Assembly: GCA_015222795.1 (NCBI GenBank)
Contig: JADFVY010000288.1
Coordinates: 1 to 9,226 of the forward strand
Length of the DNA: 9,226 bases
Direction: 5' to 3'
From: Pseudomonadota bacterium
Lineage (GTDB): Bacteria; Pseudomonadota; Alphaproteobacteria; UBA8366; JADFVY01
Every line of letters begins with the position of its first letter. The first letter of the stretch is position 1. Under the pieces are notes generated by a model, which did no database searches, had not been told where the DNA came from, and saw nothing but the letters and a program-made list of their open reading frames with translations. A program made the position numbers and the translations under genes. This document shows, piece after piece, positions 1 through 5,870 of this stretch.

Positions 1-41
1 CCTGATAATGTCGGAAACCAAATCCCAACAACATAACCGCC

Positions 42-109
42 GCCCAAGCATCCCTTCTCGTAAATACAATGTCAAAGAACGTGCGACATGAAACTCGGGA
101 CGCTCCCGA
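42..109 (-). promoter_or_regulatory. Putative rRNA leader antitermination site (boxB-boxA-boxC like)
   Basis: In minus-strand order: a 6-bp hairpin TCGGGA-GCG-TCCCGA (109-95), then the boxA-like GTTCTTTGACA (about 79-69), then TGCTTGGGC (50-42). This resembles the E. coli rrn leader, where a boxB hairpin precedes boxA (TGCTCTTTAACA) and then boxC (TGTGTGGGC). In known systems boxA in the nascent RNA binds NusB/NusE and protects rRNA transcription from Rho. The motifs and their order are seen directly. That a 16S gene follows beyond position 1 is inferred. The TTGACA inside boxA could be mistaken for a -35 box, but no good -10 follows at normal spacing. Confidence 0.6.
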
Positions 110-281
110 TCCAGCCGCAAACTCGCCCCTGAGCCAAAGCCCAATAAACGAATTCCATATTCATAACGAGCCGGCGAGTAACCTTTCACCCGACAGACAA
201 GGGCGCGGCTCACATGCCACGCTCTTAACCGGGTGTTGCTCCGTTTGTTGAAAACGGTGCGTGTCCCGACCGGCGAGCGCA

Positions 282-310
282 TGTATAGGCCCACGCATTC
301 GCTTTGTCCA
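282..310 (-). promoter_or_regulatory. Putative sigma70-type promoter, probably for an rRNA operon
   Basis: On the minus strand there is a -35 box TGGACA (310-305), a 17-base spacer and a -10 box TATACA (287-282). The expected start is near 275, about 195 bases upstream of the boxA-like motif and directed toward it. A moderately AT-rich stretch precedes the -35 box. This is the best promoter-like match I found between the DUF1489 gene and the boxA. The boxes and spacing are seen directly; the link to rRNA rests on the downstream leader motifs. Confidence 0.45.
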
Positions 311-470
311 GAAAGAATTTGCCCTGAATCGCACCTGCGGCATTCCGTCCGCGATTCATCCATTCCCGCATGATACCCGCCACTTTTTAACGCTTCGCCG
401 ATCATCCGGGAAACGGATATTCGACACCTCCCTGCTTCGCAAGCGATCGCCCGTGCACTATTTTACGGCT

Positions 471-914
471 TCACAAAAGTCCCAGGTCGCGGAGCTCGGC
501 GGCCATTTCGGGCGGCAGCCTGCCGTCGCCGCTCGGAAGCGCCAGGTCGGGGGGCGCCGACCCCGCCGGCAAATAGCGCCAGCCCTGAATTGCGCGATGC
601 GGCCAGGGGCGCGTCTCCACCCGTTCTGGATCGAGCATGAGCCGGCAAAAGCGGCGCCCCTCGCCGTCCACATCGACTTCGATATCCAGCAGGCGCTGGC
701 GCACGCGGATCCGCCCCTTGATCACCCAGTATATGGAACCTCCGTCCAGCAACTCCGCCGAACGTCGCGGGACATTCCGGGTTACATGAAACAGCCGGGA
801 CACGGGGCCCACGGCCAGGGATTCGGCGATACGGCTTTCCTGCACTGCCGCAAGATGCCCGATATCGTCGATCCCGACGGCCAGTTTGATGAGATGAAGC
901 GAATCGGATGTCAT
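471..914 (-). CDS. DUF1489 family protein
   Basis: The protein is 147 residues from ATG at 914. Its N-terminus, SLHLIKLAVGIDDIGHL, is the typical opening of the DUF1489 family. Other conserved-looking blocks are LFHVTRNVPRR, GSIYWVIKGRIRVRQRLLDI and IQGWRYL. The family is widespread in alphaproteobacteria and has no established function that I know of. No signal peptide or membrane segment is visible, so it is probably cytosolic. A GTG at 962 would add 16 residues and would put the start 4 bases from the HMG-CoA lyase stop, with AGGTGAAGAG upstream. The ATG is preferred because relatives begin almost directly at the HLIKL motif. It is the last gene of the minus-strand cluster and is probably translated from the same message as the lyase. 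Confidence 0.85.
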   Translation of the reverse strand: MTSDSLHLIKLAVGIDDIGHLAAVQESRIAESLAVGPVSRLFHVTRNVPRRSAELLDGGSIYWVIKGRIRVRQRLLDIEVDVDGEGRRFCRLMLDPERVETRPWPHRAIQGWRYLPAGSAPPDLALPSGDGRLPPEMAAELRDLGLL

Positions 915-966
915 GTGCCCATCGTCGCATGCCAGTCCGGTTTCATCCAGACTCTGTTTCACTCCA

Positions 967-1881
967 CTAGCTCTTCACCTGGACCGCATTACGGGCCCGC
1001 GCCACGCGCGATCCGGAAGGCCGCCCCAGCAGATCGGATATGGAATTTCCGGCTTCCGCCAGCCGTTCAAGATCCACACCAGTCGCGATACCCATGCCCT
1101 CGAGCATATAAAGGACATCCTCGCTGGCGACGTTGCCGGTCGCCCCTTTTGCGTAGGGACAGCCGCCCAACCCCGCCACCGACGAATCGACCACCGCGAC
1201 TCCTCGCTCCAGGCAGGCCAGGATATTTGCCAGCGCCTGGCCGTAAGTGTCATGGAAATGAACCGCCAGCCGGTCGTGCGGAACGGTTCCGGCTACCCGA
1301 TCGACCATCGCCTGGGCGGCGAGTGGCGTGCCGACGCCGATCGTATCGCCCAGCGAGACCTCGTAACACCCCATCGCCATGAGATCACCGGCCATCGCGG
1401 CCACCGCCGACGAGTCGACCGCGCCCTCATAGGGACAGCCAAGTACGCAGGAAATATAGCCACGCACCCTCATTCCCCGTTTCAGCGCGGCCTCGCAAAC
1501 CGGACGAAAGCGGTCCAGGCTTTCGGCGATCGAGCAGTTGATATTCCTTTGGGAAAAACTTTCCGAGGCCGCCCCGAAAACCGCAATCTCGCCGGCCCCG
1601 GCGGCAATCGCGCCTTCCAGGCCCTTCATGTTGGGCACCAGAACCGGATAGCTGACATCGCCGCGGCGATTTATCCCCGCCATCACCTCGGCGGTATCGG
1701 CCATCCTCGGCACCCATTTCGGCGAAACGAAGCTGCCCGATTCGATTGTCTTGAGGCCGGCATCGGCCAGGCGGTCGATCAACTCGATCCGCGCCGCGGT
1801 CGGCACGTCGCCGGATTCGTTTTGCAGCCCGTCGCGCGGACCGACCTCGACCAGCTTCACATATTTGGGCAAAACCGCCAC
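967..1881 (-). CDS. mvaB: Hydroxymethylglutaryl-CoA lyase
   Basis: This cytosolic TIM-barrel enzyme (304 residues) of the HMGL-like/DRE-TIM family cleaves HMG-CoA to acetoacetate and acetyl-CoA, the last step of leucine breakdown. The sequence shows VEVGPRDGLQNE near the start (catalytic Arg16, Asp17), SLGDTIGVG (176-184), the metal-binding HFHDTYG (His208, His210) and the mobile cysteine loop GLGGCPYAKGATGN (Cys241, Asn250). These residues sit at a constant offset of 25 from the human enzyme's Arg41, Asp42, His233, His235, Cys266 and Asn275, so the enzyme appears intact. The start is GTG at 1881, 12 bases after the stop of the upstream barrel gene. No clear Shine-Dalgarno precedes it, so translation may be coupled or begin a few codons later. 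No other leucine-degradation gene is in the window. Confidence 0.93.
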   Translation of the reverse strand: MAVLPKYVKLVEVGPRDGLQNESGDVPTAARIELIDRLADAGLKTIESGSFVSPKWVPRMADTAEVMAGINRRGDVSYPVLVPNMKGLEGAIAAGAGEIAVFGAASESFSQRNINCSIAESLDRFRPVCEAALKRGMRVRGYISCVLGCPYEGAVDSSAVAAMAGDLMAMGCYEVSLGDTIGVGTPLAAQAMVDRVAGTVPHDRLAVHFHDTYGQALANILACLERGVAVVDSSVAGLGGCPYAKGATGNVASEDVLYMLEGMGIATGVDLERLAEAGNSISDLLGRPSGSRVARARNAVQVKS

Positions 1882-1893
1882 GTCAGGCGGCGA

Positions 1894-2517
1894 TCAGAAA
1901 CCGACCCGGAGGCCCAGCATCGCGGTGCTGGCCTGATAGTCGATCTTGAAAGGAACCTGCAGACTGTCCATCATCTTAACCTCATCGACCGCAAAATAGC
2001 GGTAATCCAGCGACAATGTCCAGGAGGGCGACAAGGCGAAATCCACCCCCGCGATGCCCTGCCAGGCCATGCCGCCGCCAAATCCATCGACTGTCGCCGC
2101 GCCAATAGCCAGTTCGCTGACCGCAAGCCTGCCAACGCCGAGACCGCCGCCGAGATAGGGGTTTACCGTGGCGCCTTCGCGAAATCCGTAATAGACATTT
2201 ATCAGCGCCGCATATATTTCCGCGCGGCCGGTATCGGCTGGAACATTATCAAAGCTGTCGAATTCAGCGCGCCGCCAGGACGCCTCGCCCTCGAAGCGCC
2301 AGCCGTCGACCCATTCGAAACCGAACGCCAGGGTCGCCGTGCTGCCGGGATCGTAGGCAGCCTCCAATTCGTCAACGCCATCCGCCTGCGAAATCGAATC
2401 ATGCGGATAGTTGTACCCGCCACCGACGGCGAAATAATAGGTCTGGGCCAAGGCATCGGCGGCGCCTGCCGTCAGGCACGCCACCGCCACCGCCATTATC
2501 CGTATAGTCCTTCGCAC
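1894..2517 (-). CDS. Outer-membrane beta-barrel protein (third of tandem trio)
   Basis: The protein is 207 residues, with a Sec signal peptide (basic MRRTIR, hydrophobic core, cleavage expected after ALA near residue 24). The mature part begins TYYFAVGGGYNY and alternates aromatic and small residues as in 8-stranded barrels of the OmpA-like/OMP_b-brl type. It contains NPYLGGGLGVGRL and WTLSLDYRYF and ends in Phe (LGLRVGF), the usual C-terminal signal for BAM-assisted insertion. The GTG start is supported by a strong AGGGGGGAAGG just upstream. The C-terminal third matches the 3246-3911 protein closely (pattern QGI-G, LD-RY, FK-D, TAM-GLR--F), indicating duplication. Its exact function is unknown; related small barrels range from structural proteins to surface antigens. 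It lies 26 bases after the preceding barrel gene and 12 bases before HMG-CoA lyase. Confidence 0.85.
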   Translation of the reverse strand: MRRTIRIMAVAVACLTAGAADALAQTYYFAVGGGYNYPHDSISQADGVDELEAAYDPGSTATLAFGFEWVDGWRFEGEASWRRAEFDSFDNVPADTGRAEIYAALINVYYGFREGATVNPYLGGGLGVGRLAVSELAIGAATVDGFGGGMAWQGIAGVDFALSPSWTLSLDYRYFAVDEVKMMDSLQVPFKIDYQASTAMLGLRVGF

Positions 2518-2543
2518 TCGAACCTTCCCCCCTGACCGTCAAA

Positions 2544-3128
2544 TCAGAAACTCTTGCGCAACCCGACTGCAAGGGAACTGTTGGTGTATTCGACGCCTCC
2601 AAGCCCCGAGCCGGCGCCCAGACTAAGGTCCTGTGTGCGCATATGGCGCAGATCCAGGGTGAGCGCCAGATCGGGCGCCACCATATAGTCCACGCCGACA
2701 ATGAATTGGGCCGCGAAAACAGTGTCGCTGTATTCAAGACTACCGGTTTCGATCGTGCCTCTGGCGATACCCAGACCGCCGCCGATATGGGGCCTGATGC
2801 TGGACTGCGTATTAAAGTCGTACAGGACGTTGCCCATGAACGCCCAACTGGTCATGTCCGCGCCCACGGATACACCGTCGAGTGTATCGACGCCGTTCGA
2901 ACGGTAGGCGATTTCGCCCTCCAGTCGAATGCCGTTGCCCATGACATAGCCACCCACCGCGCCAACGCCGTAGCCAGGGTCATAGACCATTTTCTCGTTG
3001 CCGTTGGCGTTGCCATCATGAGTATAGTTCATGGCGCCATAGCCGCCGACATAAAAATTTTGCGCCTGTGCCGCGCCGGCCAGACAGGAAAGCGTGGCCG
3101 CAACTATGATTGCCGAAAATTTCTTCAT
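2544..3128 (-). CDS. Outer-membrane beta-barrel protein (second of tandem trio)
   Basis: The protein is 194 residues from ATG at 3128. That start gives a textbook signal peptide, MKKFSAIIVAATLSCLAGAA, with cleavage expected after AQA near residue 22. The mature part starts NFYVGGYGAMNYTHDG and has barrel-like segments with a GGGLGIARG turn, VGVDYM, LALTLDLRHM and a terminal Phe (VGLRKSF). The frame stays open upstream to 3194, but that extension would bury the signal peptide. The cysteine in the signal is not in a good lipobox, so I do not call it a lipoprotein. It is the most diverged of the three paralogues toward its C-terminus (a glycine-rich GAGSGLGG replaces the FK-D segment). Function is not known beyond an outer-membrane barrel. 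Confidence 0.85.
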   Translation of the reverse strand: MKKFSAIIVAATLSCLAGAAQAQNFYVGGYGAMNYTHDGNANGNEKMVYDPGYGVGAVGGYVMGNGIRLEGEIAYRSNGVDTLDGVSVGADMTSWAFMGNVLYDFNTQSSIRPHIGGGLGIARGTIETGSLEYSDTVFAAQFIVGVDYMVAPDLALTLDLRHMRTQDLSLGAGSGLGGVEYTNSSLAVGLRKSF

Positions 3129-3220
3129 GTTTCCATCCATCCTATTAAATTCAGCGCGATCACCCATCGATCGAACGGGTAACCACGCCACCAACCGGAT
3201 TCTAATAATAAACAGCGGCG

Positions 3221-3238
3221 AAAAAAAGGCAGGATGCC
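3221..3238 (-). terminator. Weak terminator or attenuator between two barrel genes
   Basis: On the minus strand, just after the stop codon of the first barrel gene, GGCA-TCC-TGCC forms a 4-bp stem that is followed directly by seven T residues. The stem is short for a full rho-independent terminator. Partial termination is the more likely outcome, which would make the first barrel gene more abundant than the genes behind it. No convincing separate promoter was seen in the 118-base gap that follows. Confidence 0.35.
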
Positions 3239-3245
3239 GACCGAA

Positions 3246-3911
3246 TCAGAATGTCGATCGCAGGCCGAACATGGCGGTCGCCTGATTGGAGTCGACTTTG
3301 AATTTCGCCCCGGCAACATCGCGAAACTTCACATTTTCGGAAACGATATAACGAAAATCCAGCGTTACAAGCGTTGATTCCGTGACTTCCACGCCGAGCC
3401 CAAGAATCCCCTGGTAGGCCAAGCCATAGGTGGTGTCATCGATGATATCCGCCGCCGCAAGATCAACGGCGGCGTCCAGCGTGTATCGTACCCCGCCGGC
3501 GCCGACGCCGATATAGGGTCGAAACGGAGACTCCGAGCCCAGACTGTAGGCGTAACCGGAACCGCTGCCAATTTGCAATTCATAGAACATGTTTATCATC
3601 GCGGAGAAACTGGTCAGCTGACCCTTGGCATTGAAGGTGTCTATATAATTGATATCGTTGCTCCGGAAGGTCATCTCACTTTCAATGCGAAAACCGCCCG
3701 GGTCCACGTAACCGAACGAACCGCCGAACGCCGCTCGCTGTTCGTACCCCGTGGAAATACTTCCGGTATCGTATTCCAGATCGCCGCTATCGACCATGTT
3801 ATAGCCGATATGCAGATCCATATAGTAGTCTTGCGCCCGCGCCGCCGACATGCCCGACAGCAACGCAATGGCGAGAAACGCCGCGAACAAACTTACACTC
3901 GTCCTCTTCAT
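3246..3911 (-). CDS. Outer-membrane beta-barrel protein (first of tandem trio)
   Basis: The protein is 221 residues from ATG at 3911. The start is fixed by AGGAG eight bases upstream and by the signal peptide beginning MKRTSVSLFAAFLAIALL, with cleavage expected after ARA near residue 26. The mature protein starts DYYMDLHIGYNMVDSGDL, contains RPYIGVGAGGVRY and LVTLDFRYIV, and ends in Phe (FGLRSTF). This is consistent with a small OmpA-like/OMP_b-brl barrel in the outer membrane. It is a paralogue of the two genes downstream and most like the 1894-2517 product. Its insert GSGSGYAYSLGSE lies where the others have a shorter loop, so it is probably a surface or turn loop. It is the first gene of the leftward cluster and diverges from rpmG. 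A longer reading to 3998 is possible but has no signal peptide at its front. Confidence 0.87.
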   Translation of the reverse strand: MKRTSVSLFAAFLAIALLSGMSAARAQDYYMDLHIGYNMVDSGDLEYDTGSISTGYEQRAAFGGSFGYVDPGGFRIESEMTFRSNDINYIDTFNAKGQLTSFSAMINMFYELQIGSGSGYAYSLGSESPFRPYIGVGAGGVRYTLDAAVDLAAADIIDDTTYGLAYQGILGLGVEVTESTLVTLDFRYIVSENVKFRDVAGAKFKVDSNQATAMFGLRSTF

Positions 3912-4066
3912 TGTATCTCTCCTGAACAATCGCTTAATTCCCCTTCCGAACCGCGCCAACCATGGTAAATAGCGCGGATTCGCACATGATCCGACCAAGT
4001 CTGCAAATAAATCGTTAACATTAAAAATATTTCATGGCCCGGGCCGGCTAAATCGCATCTGCGGGC

Positions 4067-4094
4067 TTGACTTAATAACCGCGCTCTGTATTTT
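4067..4094 (+). promoter_or_regulatory. Putative promoter of rpmG
   Basis: TTGACT (4067-4072) and TATTTT (4089-4094) are separated by 16 bases, a good match to a housekeeping sigma70 promoter with a strong -35 box. The expected start near 4101 gives a leader of roughly 55 bases before the L33 start codon, which contains the perfect hairpin at 4110-4124. Confidence 0.5.
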
Positions 4095-4109
4095 GCGCGG
4101 CACGCGAAA

Positions 4110-4124
4110 CTGGCCTTGGGCCAG
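4110..4124 (+). promoter_or_regulatory. Hairpin in the rpmG leader
   Basis: CTGGCC-TTG-GGCCAG is a perfect 6-bp inverted repeat with a 3-base loop. It lies about 10 bases after the predicted transcription start and 30 bases before the L33 start codon. It has no T-run, so it is not a terminator. It could protect the 5' end of the message or serve as a control site; the role is inferred. Confidence 0.4.
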
Positions 4125-4154
4125 GTAAATTTGAAAATATTGGGAATTGCCGTC

Positions 4155-4322
4155 ATGGCCAAGCCGAACACCGTATTGATCCGCCTCGTCAGTTCCGCGG
4201 GGACCGGATTTTATTATGTGACCAAGAAAAACCCGCGGACCCAGACCGAAAAGCTGGAATTCCGCAAATACGACCCGGTCGTGCGCAAGCACGTCACCTT
4301 CAAGGAAGCGAAAATAAAATAA
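4155..4322 (+). CDS. rpmG: 50S ribosomal protein L33
   Basis: The protein is 55 residues, the usual length of bacterial L33, a small basic protein of the large subunit near the E site. The sequence carries the family signature VSSAGTGFYYVTKKN and the ending KLEFRKYDPVVRKHVTFKE, very like E. coli L33. It lacks the four zinc-binding cysteines, so it is the zinc-independent form. The ATG at 4155 is chosen because homologues begin MAK; a GGGAA lies upstream at 4142-4146. A longer reading from 4116 has no family support. It has its own promoter and terminator and appears monocistronic, diverging from the barrel cluster. Confidence 0.97.
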   Translation: MAKPNTVLIRLVSSAGTGFYYVTKKNPRTQTEKLEFRKYDPVVRKHVTFKEAKIK

Positions 4323-4380
4323 TCGCTTTTGCGATCCGATTGATCGGATAATGATGCTCTATCTTCTTAAGATGTAGAGC
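4322..4380 (+). repeat. Series of inverted repeats in the rpmG 3' region
   Basis: Three short hairpins follow the L33 stop codon before the terminator. They are ATCGC-TTTT-GCGAT (4322-4335), ATCCGAT/ATCGGAT (4334-4349, overlapping and competing with the first) and GCTCTA/TAGAGC (4356-4380, with an inner CTT/AAG). The stop codon's last base is part of the first stem. These could stabilise the message, mark a processed 3'-end RNA, or be remnants of a palindromic repeat family; the sequence alone does not decide. Confidence 0.45.
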
Positions 4381-4390
4381 AATATTGACG

Positions 4391-4416
4391 GGCCGCCATG
4401 CCAATGGCGGCCTTTT
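4391..4416 (+). terminator. Rho-independent terminator after rpmG
   Basis: GGCCGCCAT (4391-4399) and ATGGCGGCC (4404-4412) form a perfect 9-bp GC-rich stem with a 4-base loop, followed by TTTT. This is a classic intrinsic terminator, about 70 bases after the L33 stop codon. Confidence 0.88.
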
Positions 4417-4555
4417 GTCATTTCTGTCCAACCAAATTTAAAACCGCGCGATTCTAGTCGATTCCCTGCATTCACACACTTTGTTAACCAGTTCACCGTT
4501 ATGATTCGACGGTCGGGAGATCGTGGCGCCCGGCAAGGACAAGGGAATCAAACGA

Positions 4556-5869
4556 ATGGGGAACCGGTCTGACAGTTTGGCCCGGCATACGAATGGCCGG
4601 CTCGCTGGCGCTGTATCGCCGCTGGCGGCGGCGGTCCTGTTCGTCTGCCTGTTGGGGATTACCGGGACCGCCCGGGCTCAGGAAGCTACATTCGTCATGA
4701 ATGCGAACACCGGCGACATTATTTATTCCTATCAGCCGGACGATCAACTCCACCCCGCCTCTCTAACCAAGATGATGACCCTGTATATGGCTTTTGAAGC
4801 GCTTGGAAACGCGCGACTCAAGCCCGACCAGGCGCTCGATATTTCGTCCTTTGCCGCATCCCAGCCCCCGTCCAAACTTGGATTGAAGGAAGGCAAGACG
4901 ATCAAGGTCAAGGACGCGATCCTCGCCCTGATTACCAAATCGGCGAATGACGTCGCCGTTGTGCTGGCCGAGGCGATGGCGGATACAGAGAGCGATTTCG
5001 CCCGCGCCATGACCAAAAAGGCGCGTAAACTTGGAATGGCGGACACCGTCTTCCGGAATGCGTCCGGATTGCATGAAGACGGTCAGGTTACCACGGCGCG
5101 CGACATGGCGAAGCTGGCAATGGCGCTGTTGCGGAATCACCCTGATAATTACAAGAAGTTCGCAACGCGCAATTTTTCCTGGCATGGCCGCCGCTATGGC
5201 AACCATAACCCGCTGCTTAACTCCTATAAAGGGGCGGACGGCATCAAGACCGGCTATATCAGGCAGTCGGGATATAACCTTGTCGGCTCGGCCGAACGCG
5301 ACGGGCAGCGCATTGTCGCGGTGGTGCTCGGCAGCAAGACCCCCAGCATCCGCAACTGGACCATGACGACCCTGCTGGATTACGGTTTCGAGCAGATTGC
5401 CGACGCTCCCGCGATTAAATCGACGCGCGGCCTGCCTTATCTTACCAACCCAACGGGCGAGAAGGCGCTGAGGATAGCGATCCGGGCCACCGCCCGCCCG
5501 ACAATGCTGGCAAAACGGAGCAGACCTCCCGCACCGGGCGGCCCCGCAACCATTACCGCCGCATCAAAAAGACAGACCTTTGCTTCAACGGGCGGCAAGG
5601 GGTGGGCAGTCCAGGTCGGCGCCTATCCCTCGACGACGCCGGCGGAGAACGCGGCCCTCGGGGCAAAGGCGAAAATACCGGATTTGCTGGGCGGCACCCG
5701 GCTGTCGCTGCCGCGGACGACCCGGGACGGATCGCATTTTTACCGGGCCCGGCTCATCGGATTGACTGAAAACCAGGCACGCACCGCCTGCCGGCGTCTG
5801 GCCGACCACGCCATCCCCTGCCTCGCGATAGGCGCGGACGGTGCTTTCAAGACCAGCCTCTTTCAATAG
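4556..5869 (+). CDS. D-alanyl-D-alanine carboxypeptidase (PBP5/6 type, S11) with SPOR domain
   Basis: This is a low-molecular-weight penicillin-binding protein (437 residues from ATG) that removes the terminal D-Ala from peptidoglycan stem peptides in the periplasm. After an N-terminal signal or anchor (hydrophobic LAAAVLFVCLLGITGTARA, roughly residues 24-42) comes the S11 peptidase domain with all three active-site motifs: SLTK (Ser69, Lys72), SAN (129-131) and KTG (231-233). The C-terminal ~90 residues, starting KGWAVQVGAYPS, form a SPOR domain. SPOR binds denuded glycan at division sites, and this fusion is common in alphaproteobacterial carboxypeptidases. A Ser/Pro/Lys-rich linker joins the two. 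ATG at 4556 is preferred because AGGGA lies 9 bases upstream; GTG at 4523 would add 11 residues and has GGGAG only 3 bases away. The C-terminal helix of classical PBP5 is not seen. The stop lies one base from that of the convergent mutase gene. Confidence 0.93.
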   Translation: MGNRSDSLARHTNGRLAGAVSPLAAAVLFVCLLGITGTARAQEATFVMNANTGDIIYSYQPDDQLHPASLTKMMTLYMAFEALGNARLKPDQALDISSFAASQPPSKLGLKEGKTIKVKDAILALITKSANDVAVVLAEAMADTESDFARAMTKKARKLGMADTVFRNASGLHEDGQVTTARDMAKLAMALLRNHPDNYKKFATRNFSWHGRRYGNHNPLLNSYKGADGIKTGYIRQSGYNLVGSAERDGQRIVAVVLGSKTPSIRNWTMTTLLDYGFEQIADAPAIKSTRGLPYLTNPTGEKALRIAIRATARPTMLAKRSRPPAPGGPATITAASKRQTFASTGGKGWAVQVGAYPSTTPAENAALGAKAKIPDLLGGTRLSLPRTTRDGSHFYRARLIGLTENQARTACRRLADHAIPCLAIGADGAFKTSLFQ

Positions 5870-5870
5870 C

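Larger units (their letters stand above)
1..470. other. Non-coding stretch with inferred rRNA promoter and leader
   Basis: No believable gene lies here. The short open frames on either strand show no recognisable domain, signal peptide or good ribosome binding site. Read on the minus strand, the stretch starts just after the DUF1489 stop codon, passes a sigma70-like promoter and ends in a hairpin, boxA and boxC-like series. This suggests the upstream region of a ribosomal RNA operon beginning left of the window. No clear rho-independent terminator for the DUF1489 operon was found between 470 and 311. The only inverted repeats there are short hairpins without T-runs, such as ATCCG/CGGAT at 404-418. 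Confidence 0.6.

Noticed and set aside
69..343. Small open frames on both strands near the left edge
   Set aside because: They have no ribosome binding site or known motif, and they overlap the inferred rRNA promoter and leader.
443..450. GCGATCGC palindrome
   Set aside because: It is a single 8-base palindrome in GC-rich DNA, with no second copy or context to suggest a role.
261..1382. Long plus-strand open frame of 373 codons
   Set aside because: It runs opposite DUF1489 and HMG-CoA lyase, is rich in Arg/Pro/His as expected for a GC-rich antisense frame, and has no domain.
913..2535. Plus-strand open frame of 540 codons
   Set aside because: It is antisense to HMG-CoA lyase, whose catalytic residues are all in place, and to a barrel gene with a signal peptide. 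It has no recognisable domain.
3062..3128. Lipoprotein reading of the second barrel gene, because of a Cys in its signal peptide
   Set aside because: The residues before the Cys do not fit a lipobox, and a normal AQA cleavage site follows.
4010..4030. CtrA-like TTAA repeats in the barrel/rpmG spacer
   Set aside because: The TTAA copies are only 2 bases apart, not the 7 required for a CtrA box.
4477..4505. Possible promoter of the carboxypeptidase (TATGAT at 4500-4505)
   Set aside because: No acceptable -35 box lies at 16-18 bases. A promoter must exist after the rpmG terminator, but I cannot place it.
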